Source of the DNA: CAXBCP01 sp038120765 | Lineage (GTDB): Bacteria > Pseudomonadota > Alphaproteobacteria > MPNO01 > UBA830 | DNA length: 5,570 bases | Reading direction: 5' to 3' | NCBI GenBank assembly: GCA_038120765.1 | Contig: JAYOMI010000160.1 | Coordinates: 1 to 5,570 of the forward strand | Shown here: positions 1 to 5,079 of the stretch, one piece after another | Layout: every line of letters starts with the position of its first letter | How positions within the stretch are numbered: position 1 is the stretch's first letter | Program-made: the position numbers and the translations under genes | The notes under the pieces: generated by a model | The model's database searches: none | Told to the model about the DNA's origin: nothing | What the model saw: only the letters and a program-made list of their open reading frames with translations

Positions 1-1052
1 CCGGCCTGGCCCATCATCAGCATGTGGCCGAACCCGCCCGAATATTCCCAGAACGACTTGATCTGTTCGAACACCTGGTCCGGGGTGCCGGCAAACACGT
101 TGCCGCGGGCCATCTGTTCTTCCAGTGTCGGGTTGGTGGGCACGCCCGATCCGGTGACGCCCTTCATCACCTGCGCGGACACCGGGGGCGGGTGGTAGCC
201 GGGCGGGTTGCTCCATTCCGGCGGCACCTTGTTGGCTTCCATGTACCACAGCAGCTTGCGCGCGCCTTCCTCGGCCTCGCGGTCGTTTTCGCCGATATAG
301 CACAGGCCGAGATAGGCGAGCCGGTCGAGCGGCGCATGGATGCCGTGGGCATCGAGATAGGCCTGGCGGTAGCCGTCGAACACGGTCCGGATGCGCGGAT
401 AGCCCGCCAGGAACACGGCGCCGACATGTTTGTGCTCGGCCACTTTCACGGCCGATCCGGCGCTGCCCATCGTGATCCATACCGGCGGGTGCGGCTGCTG
501 GTAGGGGCGCGGCCAGATATTGACCTGGCGGTGGTGATACCACTTGCCTTCGAAATTGAACGGACCGTCATGGGTGGTCCACGCCTTCATGATCAGGTCA
601 TGGGCTTCCCACATCCGCTCCGATCCCTGATAGGGCAGGATGTTCGCGGCCGCTGCCTCATACGGCACGCTGCGCACGAAGCCGCATTCGACCCGGCCCT
701 TTGAAATCACGTCGACCAGCGCCATTTCCTCGGCGACGCGCACGGGCTGGTTCCGGTTCGGCAGCGGGTTGCCGAGGATCAGCAGGCGGGATTTCGATGT
801 CTGGCGGGCGAGGATGCCGAGCATGATCGGGGCGGCGGGCACCATGCAGGTCGCGGTCTGGTGATGCTCGTTGAGCATGATGCCGAGGCCGATCTCGTCG
901 CAGGCGCACCACAGGTCGAGATAGCGGTTATACAGGTCGTGGGCGATGTCGGGATCGCAATGCGCGTTCGGCAGGTCCACCCGGATCGACCGGTAGGTGC
1001 TCTGGTCGGGCAGGTGCGGATAGCAATCTTCGGTAAACCACCAGGATTTCAT
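1..1052 (-). CDS. LLM-class flavin-dependent monooxygenase (luciferase-like), 3' end cut off by window
   Basis: This is a cytoplasmic oxidoreductase of the bacterial-luciferase superfamily (PF00296), expected to use reduced flavin and O2 to oxidise a small organic substrate, which cannot be named. I translated 350 complete codons from the ATG at 1052-1050, with no stop before the left edge. Visible marks are the start MKSWWFTEDCYP, the NEHH motif (residues 61-64, equivalent to the catalytic EHH of LuxA), the VDVISKGRVECGF block (113-125, the family's 'lD.lS.GR...G' segment), PPVWITMGS (189-197), and near the end AGTPDQVFEQI (321-331) followed by GGFGHMLMMGQA. Family members are usually about 380-390 residues, so probably some 30-40 are missing. 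GGGAG lies 7 nt before the start and supports it. The gene follows the alpha/beta hydrolase gene after 31 nt with no terminator between, so the two are probably cotranscribed. The family call is firm; the substrate is unknown. Confidence 0.93.
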   Translation of the reverse strand, partial: MKSWWFTEDCYPHLPDQSTYRSIRVDLPNAHCDPDIAHDLYNRYLDLWCACDEIGLGIMLNEHHQTATCMVPAAPIMLGILARQTSKSRLLILGNPLPNRNQPVRVAEEMALVDVISKGRVECGFVRSVPYEAAAANILPYQGSERMWEAHDLIMKAWTTHDGPFNFEGKWYHHRQVNIWPRPYQQPHPPVWITMGSAGSAVKVAEHKHVGAVFLAGYPRIRTVFDGYRQAYLDAHGIHAPLDRLAYLGLCYIGENDREAEEGARKLLWYMEANKVPPEWSNPPGYHPPPVSAQVMKGVTGSGVPTNPTLEEQMARGNVFAGTPDQVFEQIKSFWEYSGGFGHMLMMGQA

Positions 1053-1083
1053 CGTGTCGCTCCCTTTGTTTTCGGCCTCGTTT

Positions 1084-1836
1084 TCAGCCCGCGAATTTGA
1101 ACACCGCGTCGACGAACGCGTCGTGCTGTTCCATTTGCGGCGAATGTCCGGCTTTTTCGATGACGGTCATGGTCGCGCCGTCAATCAGTTTGCAGTATTT
1201 CTGGCCGTAATCGACGGTAACGATCCCGTCGCTTTCGCCCCAGATGAAATGGGTCGGGATCTTGATCCGGTGCAGCCGGTGCGGCAGCTTCGGATTGTGC
1301 ATGTAGGGATCCCACGTATAGACGCCGAGCGCGATGCGGTTGGCGGCCATGACCTGAAGCTGGTCCTCCGGCATGTCGCCGGGCCGCGGCGCGAGCGACG
1401 TATCGTGGAACATCAGTTCGGCGAGCTTTTCGCCCGGCAGGGCGAAGACGTCGGCGATGTCGCGATCCTCGCGCCCGCCGACCTTCACGCCGACGGGATC
1501 GACCAGGATCATTTTCGACAGCCGTGTCGAGTTCATGGTGGCAAGCTCGACCGCGGTCCAGCCGCCCATGGAAAATCCCATCAGGACGACATCGTTGAGG
1601 TCCATCTCGTCCAGCAGGTCGAGATACAGGAACACCAGGTCGTCGATACGGTTGAAATGATCGGGAATCCTGCTGCCGGCAAAACCCGGGTGGGTCGGCG
1701 CGATGACGTCGAACTTTTCGGCAAGCCTGTCGGCGAACGGCATGGCGGCAATCGGTCCGCCGCCGCCATGCAGCAGCAGCAGCGGCTGGCCCGAACCCTT
1801 GCGTACGATATCGATTTCCTGTCCCTGCAGTTTCAT
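1084..1836 (-). CDS. alpha/beta-fold hydrolase (250 aa)
   Basis: This is a complete cytoplasmic serine hydrolase of the alpha/beta superfamily (PF00561/PF12697), probably cleaving a C-C or ester bond in a catabolic intermediate. The oxyanion-hole segment LLLHGGGG lies at residues 20-27. The nucleophile elbow is GFSMGG (87-92) with Ser89. The acid is probably Asp203 in the WGESDGIV segment, and the base is His231 in KAGHSPQME. Length and order are normal for meta-cleavage-product hydrolases and related esterases, and there is no signal peptide. The start has only a modest ribosome site: AGGGAAGA, with the GGAAGA part ending 9 nt before the ATG. The TGA stop lies 31 nt before the monooxygenase start, so this is probably the first gene of a two-gene operon. 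A perfect 17-bp palindrome sits 57 nt upstream of the start codon. The fold and triad are clear; the substrate is not. Confidence 0.93.
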   Translation of the reverse strand: MKLQGQEIDIVRKGSGQPLLLLHGGGGPIAAMPFADRLAEKFDVIAPTHPGFAGSRIPDHFNRIDDLVFLYLDLLDEMDLNDVVLMGFSMGGWTAVELATMNSTRLSKMILVDPVGVKVGGREDRDIADVFALPGEKLAELMFHDTSLAPRPGDMPEDQLQVMAANRIALGVYTWDPYMHNPKLPHRLHRIKIPTHFIWGESDGIVTVDYGQKYCKLIDGATMTVIEKAGHSPQMEQHDAFVDAVFKFAG

Positions 1837-1870
1837 TGCTTTTTATCTTCCCTGTCGCGCTGTTTTTGCG

Positions 1871-1893
1871 GGTTTCCGGAATACTTCGGAACC
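1871..1893. promoter_or_regulatory. imperfect inverted repeat beside the 17-bp palindrome
   Basis: GGTTTCCG (1871-1878) and CGGAACC (1887-1893) are inverted copies apart from one extra T, separated by 8 nt. The repeat abuts the 17-bp palindrome. In the hydrolase transcript it would lie just after the proposed start site, so it could be a second protein-binding site or a small 5'-UTR hairpin. It may also be chance. Confidence 0.25.
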
Positions 1894-1910
1894 TAATGTT
1901 TAAAACATTA
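1894..1910. promoter_or_regulatory. perfect 17-bp AT-rich palindrome, candidate repressor operator
   Basis: TAATGTTT-A-AAACATTA has perfect 8-bp arms around one central base. It stands out as 15/17 A/T within very GC-rich surroundings. It lies between divergent catabolic genes, 57 nt before the alpha/beta hydrolase start and 156 nt before the dienelactone hydrolase start. Size and symmetry suit a dimeric helix-turn-helix regulator of the MarR, TetR or GntR kind. No regulator gene is in the window, so the binder is unknown. The palindrome overlaps the -10 and start-site region of the promoter proposed for the hydrolase-monooxygenase operon, a position typical of repression. Confidence 0.6.
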
Positions 1911-1933
1911 TCCATGCCGGGCGGCGATGGCAA
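1905..1933 (-). promoter_or_regulatory. possible sigma-70 promoter of the hydrolase-monooxygenase operon
   Basis: Read on the minus strand, TTGCCA (1933-1928, 5 of 6 matches to TTGACA) is followed by a 17-nt spacer and then TAATGT (1910-1905, a poor -10). The overlapping hexamer GATAAT matches the -10 consensus better but leaves only a 15-nt spacer. Transcription would begin near 1898, leaving an untranslated leader of about 60 nt, and the 17-bp palindrome would cover the -10 and start site. This is a reading by eye and is tentative. Confidence 0.35.
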
Positions 1934-2066
1934 GGCGGGGCCGTTGCCCCACCCGGTGCTGCACCCGGCGCCGGTCCGTGCCCCCGACCGGGCCCCGATT
2001 TTCGCGTTGGACCCCGCCGCGCCGGACATCTAAGCTTGCATTGAGGATCAACGAGGAGAGAGCTGA
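1911..2066 (+). other. GC-rich leader before the dienelactone hydrolase gene
   Basis: This stretch is extremely GC-rich and can form two short hairpins: GGGGC/GCCCC (1937-1941 with 1946-1950, CGTT loop) and CCGGTC/GACCGG (1971-1976 with 1986-1991). It contains an open frame 1914-2033 for a 39-residue proline-rich peptide with no ribosome site, probably not a gene. No convincing promoter for the downstream gene is visible. GAGGAG at 2053-2058 is that gene's ribosome site. Confidence 0.3.
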
Positions 2067-2774
2067 ATGTCGTCCAATGCCCGCTGGGAATCGCTTGCCA
2101 TCGACGGCAACAGCATGAGCGTCTTTATCGATGAGCCCGCCACGCCGGGCCCGCATCCGGCGATCGTCGTCGCCCACCACCGCGCCGGCAACGACGTGGC
2201 CACGACAAAGTTCGTGCAGGACCTCGCCGGTCACGGCTATGTCGCGGCGACGCCGCACCTGCATCACCGCCGCCCCGAGGGCGAGGATACGCGGGATTCG
2301 GTCAAGCATCTCGACGACAACCAGATCGTCGGCGACCTGAATGCGACCGTCGCCCTGCTGCAGGGGATGGACTCGGTGGACAGCGACCGCATGGCGATCG
2401 CTGGGCATTGCATGGGCGGGCGCGTCTCGTTCCTCGGCGCCGCCTCTATTCCGGCGTTCAAATGCAATGTCGCCTATTACAGCGGCAACATGTTCAAGGC
2501 GATGGGCACGGGCGATGCGCCGCCCTTCGAGAAGCTGGGCGCCTTGCGCGGGCCCGTGCTCGGCTTTTTCGGCAATGACGACGAGAACCCGTCCCCCGCC
2601 GATGTCGCGAAGATCGATGCGAAGCTGACCGAGCTCGGCATCGCCCACGAATTCCACGCCTATGACGGCGCCGGCCACGCCTTCCAGAACTTCACCAACC
2701 AGGCAGGCTACCGCGCCGCGGCGACGGAAGACTCCTTCGCGAAGATGATCGCCTGGCTGGGCAGGAACCTGTAG
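2067..2774 (+). CDS. dienelactone hydrolase family protein (235 aa)
   Basis: This is a complete cytoplasmic hydrolase of the DLH family (PF01738). Characterised members open dienelactones to maleylacetate in chlorocatechol breakdown, but many relatives act on other esters or lactones. The nucleophile is Cys115 in GHCMGG (113-118). The acid is Asp171 or Asp172 in FFGNDDENPSP, and the base is His204 in GAGHAF. Length is normal (about 230-240). GAGGAG ends 8 nt before the ATG, so the start is secure. The classical enzyme has a glutamate in a QE.xG-like segment after the second strand that activates the cysteine. Here the equivalent stretch reads VAHHRAG (35-41) with no Glu, so canonical dienelactone hydrolase activity should not be assumed. 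The gene diverges from the hydrolase-monooxygenase pair and converges on the radical SAM gene. A run of six T at 2783-2788 follows the stop, but I see no strong stem in front of it. Confidence 0.92.
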   Translation: MSSNARWESLAIDGNSMSVFIDEPATPGPHPAIVVAHHRAGNDVATTKFVQDLAGHGYVAATPHLHHRRPEGEDTRDSVKHLDDNQIVGDLNATVALLQGMDSVDSDRMAIAGHCMGGRVSFLGAASIPAFKCNVAYYSGNMFKAMGTGDAPPFEKLGALRGPVLGFFGNDDENPSPADVAKIDAKLTELGIAHEFHAYDGAGHAFQNFTNQAGYRAAATEDSFAKMIAWLGRNL

Positions 2775-2810
2775 GGAGCGGCTTTTTTACAACCGTTTCG
2801 GTCGCGCGAT

Positions 2811-2839
2811 TGTCATCCCGGCACAAGGCCGGGGTGACA
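2811..2839. repeat. REP-like palindromic hairpin between convergent genes
   Basis: TGTCATCCCGGC (2811-2822) pairs with GCCGGGGTGACA (2828-2839) over 12 positions with one T-G mismatch or wobble and a 5-nt loop. GATTGT (2808-2813) and ACAATC (2847-2852) add an alternative outer pairing. It lies between the 3' ends of the dienelactone hydrolase and radical SAM genes, 29 nt past the latter's stop. From memory, palindromes starting TGTCATCCCGG are dispersed in many alphaproteobacterial genomes, so this is probably one copy of such a family. It may also slow or end transcription from both sides, though no T-run follows directly on either strand. Confidence 0.6.
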
Positions 2840-2868
2840 TCCTGGAACAATCCCGAATCCGGGGCGCT

Positions 2869-3828
2869 CTACCCCGCGCTGCAGGCCCCGCCGCCGAGGA
2901 CGCAGAATTTTGCGCAGTGGGGGTGGTTCAGCGGCACGTCCGCGGCCGCCTCCGCCAGGGTTTCGCCCATCTCGAAGCGTTCGTCATAGGGCAGCAGGGT
3001 ACAGGGCATGACCACCGGCCGGTCCGCGCCCCGGCGCTTCACCACCATGCGCGACGTCGCGCACATCATGGCGTCGGGGGAGACATTCAGTATGCCCCAG
3101 CAGGCCGTGGTGATTTCCGGCACGTCGGCCATTTCGTCCATCTCGGGGAACAGCACCAGGTCGACCGGGTTTTGCGGATCGATGGTCAGGCCGTGTTCGG
3201 CGAACATGCCGGCGAAACCGTCGCGCAGTTCCTGTTCCGTCTCGTTCCAGAACGTGCGGCCGGCGACGTTGATGTTGAAGCCGTTATCGGACAGCCATTT
3301 CAGGCCGTCGATGGCCGGCTGCCAGGACCGGGGGCCGCGTTCCTTTTCGTGGCATGCCTGGTTGTAATGATCGATCGACACGCGCAGCACCAGCGCATCC
3401 CCGTATTTTTCACGCAGGCCTGAAAGCCCGTCCCGGACCTTCGCCATGGGCCGCATCGCATTGGTCAGCACCAGCGCGCGGAAGCCGCGCGACAGGGTCA
3501 GATCGAGGATGTCGATCATGTCCGGGTTCATGAACGGCTCGCCGCCGGTATAGCCGATCTCCGCCGTGCCAAGCCCGTCCGCCGCGATTTCGTCGAGATA
3601 GGCGCGGACTTCGCCCGTCGTGATATAGACCAGCCGGTCGTTGGTCGGGCTGGATTCGATATAGCAGTTCACGCAGGTCAGGTTGCACAGCGTGCCCGTG
3701 TTGATCCACAGCGTGTTCAGGGATGTCAGCGACACCGACGCGCGCGCCTCGCCCTTGGCTGTGGTCAGCGGGTCGCGGAATTTCGATGCGTCGAGCGGCG
3801 CGACCGTGCTTGGCGCGGCAATATCCAT
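2869..3828 (-). CDS. radical SAM protein with cysteine-rich C-terminus (319 aa), function unknown
   Basis: This is a complete radical SAM enzyme (PF04055), expected to cleave S-adenosylmethionine reductively at a [4Fe-4S] cluster to start radical chemistry. The cluster motif is CNLTCVNC (Cys48, Cys52, Cys55) after the strand LWINTGTL. The SAM-binding GGEP motif is at 95-98 in IGYTGGEPFMNP. Strands LVLTNAM (119-125) and LRVSIDH (148-154) continue the barrel. The C-terminus carries further cysteines (243, 256, 276) and HPHCAKFCVLGGGACSAG (302-319, Cys305, Cys309, Cys316), suggesting an auxiliary Fe-S cluster like SPASM or twitch domains, although the spacing is not the standard SPASM pattern. 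The ATG at 3828 is the only methionine before the cluster motif; GGGAA lies 6 nt upstream, a weak ribosome site. It is a single-gene unit, convergent with the dienelactone hydrolase gene. I recall similar proteins with CNxTCxNCYIESSP in alphaproteobacteria but no assigned role. Confidence 0.93.
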   Translation of the reverse strand: MDIAAPSTVAPLDASKFRDPLTTAKGEARASVSLTSLNTLWINTGTLCNLTCVNCYIESSPTNDRLVYITTGEVRAYLDEIAADGLGTAEIGYTGGEPFMNPDMIDILDLTLSRGFRALVLTNAMRPMAKVRDGLSGLREKYGDALVLRVSIDHYNQACHEKERGPRSWQPAIDGLKWLSDNGFNINVAGRTFWNETEQELRDGFAGMFAEHGLTIDPQNPVDLVLFPEMDEMADVPEITTACWGILNVSPDAMMCATSRMVVKRRGADRPVVMPCTLLPYDERFEMGETLAEAAADVPLNHPHCAKFCVLGGGACSAG

Positions 3829-4034
3829 AGGTTTTTCCCGGTTGGGCAGCAGGAGACGAGCATTCTACCTAACATATAGGACCCCGGAAGCGCCAACCGG
3901 ATAAACTTTTCGTCAGGACAGACCGGTCTTGTGGCCGGACGGCATGGTCCTTTCTATTCATAAGGGGCCTAGCTGCCTGCGCACCGGCGATGTACGCCGC
4001 GCCCGGCCGGAAAACACCGCGATGCCAGATGCAG

Positions 4035-4067
4035 AAAACGGCGGTCAGTCTATCTTGGCCGCCGTTT
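4035..4067 (-). terminator. Rho-independent terminator of the PEP-CTERM gene
   Basis: AAACGGCGGTCA (4036-4047) pairs with TGGCCGCCGTTT (4056-4067) in a 12-bp stem with one G-U pair and an 8-nt loop. On the minus strand the stem ends in TTTT. It begins 24 nt after the TGA stop of the PEP-CTERM gene and fits an intrinsic terminator well. It also separates that gene from the radical SAM gene downstream on the same strand, so the two are separate transcription units. The remaining 3829-4034 spacer shows no gene and no convincing promoter for the radical SAM gene; TAGAAT on the minus strand near 3863 is a possible -10 without a matching -35. Confidence 0.72.
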
Positions 4068-4091
4068 CGTATGATTGCCTTGGAGCGCGCG

Positions 4092-4802
4092 TCAGGCGGC
4101 GCGTTTGCGCCTCGCCAGTCCGAGCCCGATCAGCCCGAAACCGAGGACTGCCAGCGCGCCCGGTTCGGGCACACTGGTCGTGCCGACAAAGGAGGTGATC
4201 GCAAACTGCAGGTCCGCCATGGGATGCGTCGTGATCAGATCGATGGCGATGTAGTCGAGCATCGTGAAGTCCACCGGGCCACCGGTAAACGACGTATACT
4301 CGAACAGGAGCGGGACGTTTACTGGGAGGAACGGGGTCGGTCTCGTCAGGCTCGCCGTATTGGTACCGTCGGAAACCGTCAAGGTGATGTTGGTCGGGAA
4401 GTCGCCGATCACGACAAAGAGGCTGAATGTATTGAGAACGCCGCCGTCCGTCACGTCCACCCCGCCGAGACCGCTGCCGCCGATACCGTTATAGGCGATT
4501 CTCGAGGCGGAATAGGCGTCGGTGTTGCCGAGGGTCAGCAGACCCGATGTACCGACGTTGATGCTGACGCTGGACGGCGTGGCGCCGGGGCCAAGTTGTT
4601 CAACGGAGATCGTACGCTCGGTGCCGAGAATGTTGACCGCATCGGACACAGTATTCGACGTCGCCCCGCCGCCAAGGCCGTCATAAACGACCTGGTTGGT
4701 GGTAAACGTATCAATTGTGAGTGCCTGGGCCGAGCCGAGCGTCAGTGCCGTCAGAGCAAACACGCTGAACAGGTTTCTAAGTATAATTACTCTCTTACTC
4801 AT
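4092..4802 (-). CDS. secreted PEP-CTERM sorting-signal protein (236 aa)
   Basis: This is an exported protein handled by the exosortase system. An N-terminal signal peptide runs MSKRVIILRNLFSVFALTAL onward, with a likely cut after Ala-Gln-Ala at residue 27. The mature body (about 28-208) is rich in Gly, Thr, Ser and Asn, has no cysteine, and looks beta-rich; I recognise no enzyme domain. The C-terminus has the full tripartite signal: VPEPGA (211-216), a hydrophobic Gly/Leu helix (217-230) and the basic tail RRKRAA. In known systems exosortase cleaves at PEP and the protein goes to the cell surface or exopolysaccharide matrix. I start it at 4802, not at an upstream in-frame codon, because this gives a proper signal peptide and because the sigma-54 promoter lies inside the longer frame. 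The ribosome site is weak. The gene is visibly less GC-rich than its neighbours. No exosortase or polysaccharide gene is in the window. Confidence 0.92.
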   Translation of the reverse strand: MSKRVIILRNLFSVFALTALTLGSAQALTIDTFTTNQVVYDGLGGGATSNTVSDAVNILGTERTISVEQLGPGATPSSVSINVGTSGLLTLGNTDAYSASRIAYNGIGGSGLGGVDVTDGGVLNTFSLFVVIGDFPTNITLTVSDGTNTASLTRPTPFLPVNVPLLFEYTSFTGGPVDFTMLDYIAIDLITTHPMADLQFAITSFVGTTSVPEPGALAVLGFGLIGLGLARRKRAA

Positions 4803-4864
4803 ACTCAGCCAATTTTTACGATGCTGAACTCTTGAACTACAAACCATTTGCCCGTCAACAGTGA

Positions 4865-4880
4865 TGCAATAATTGTGCCA
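4865..4880 (-). promoter_or_regulatory. sigma-54 (RpoN) -24/-12 promoter of the PEP-CTERM gene
   Basis: On the minus strand TGGCAC (4880-4875), then five bases, then TTGCA (4869-4865) match the RpoN consensus TGGCAC-N5-TTGCW at every invariant position, with a preceding T-rich stretch. The GG and GC doublets have the required spacing, placing the start site near 4854 and giving a leader of about 52 nt before the PEP-CTERM start codon. No sigma-70 promoter of similar quality is present. Sigma-54 promoters need an activating ATPase bound upstream; the known PEP-CTERM regulator PrsR belongs to that class. Neither rpoN nor prsR is in the window. Confidence 0.8.
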
Positions 4881-4933
4881 AAACCGGAAATTAATCAATA
4901 TCAGTGGTTTATGGCCTGATTCCCTGCTCCAGG

Positions 4934-4948
4934 TTACGGTATATGTAA
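4934..4948. promoter_or_regulatory. TTAC-N7-GTAA inverted repeat, candidate enhancer-binding site
   Basis: TTAC (4934-4937) and GTAA (4945-4948) are inverted around a 7-nt AT-rich spacer. The centre (4941) is about 87 nt upstream of the predicted sigma-54 start site, within the range where enhancer-binding activators sit. The arms are short, so chance is possible. It lies in the spacer shared with the amidohydrolase gene and could instead serve that gene, which starts 131 nt to the right. The rest of the spacer (4949-5079) shows no clear promoter. Confidence 0.35.
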
Positions 4949-5079
4949 AAATATCCGACGGTTGAGACGTGCATCCCGGTTGTTCGCGCCTCGGCGCGCC
5001 GCCGACCAGGAGCGCGTGTCCGGTATCTATGTTCGCCTGTCGTCAGATGCGCTACTCTGAAAAAAAACGGAGGGCGTCC

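Noticed and set aside
24..704. 226-residue open frame on the plus strand
   Set aside because: It lies antisense to the monooxygenase gene, which has clear family motifs. The His/Arg/Val-rich translation matches nothing and is typical of a mirror frame in GC-rich DNA.
1054..1896. 280-residue plus-strand frame opposite the alpha/beta hydrolase
   Set aside because: The minus strand encodes a complete hydrolase with a catalytic triad; the plus frame shows no domain and no ribosome site.
1914..2033. 39-residue proline-rich open frame in front of the dienelactone hydrolase gene
   Set aside because: It has no ribosome site, and high G/C at third positions is seen in other frames too because the whole stretch is GC-rich. 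It ends 33 nt before the real start with another stop between, so it is not a lost N-terminus.
1908..2678. 256-residue minus-strand frame opposite the dienelactone hydrolase gene
   Set aside because: The plus-strand gene has an intact triad and a strong ribosome site; the opposite frame is a shadow.
3913..3945. 10-residue peptide frame upstream of the radical SAM gene, considered as a RiPP precursor
   Set aside because: It is too short, the purine-rich stretch is too close to the ATG, and there is no leader/core character; nothing else in the spacer looks like a precursor.
3990..4835. 281-residue plus-strand frame opposite the PEP-CTERM gene
   Set aside because: The minus strand has a signal peptide, a PEP-CTERM tail, a promoter and a terminator; the plus frame runs through the terminator hairpin and has no recognisable features.
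4803..4898. N-terminal extension of the PEP-CTERM protein
   Set aside because: The longer frame would place 32 residues before the signal peptide and would overlap the sigma-54 promoter. Starting at 4802 gives a normal signal peptide.
4893..4905. AATCAA as an IHF site between the enhancer candidate and the sigma-54 promoter
   Set aside because: The WATCAA half matches, but the required TTR half four bases later is absent (AGT).
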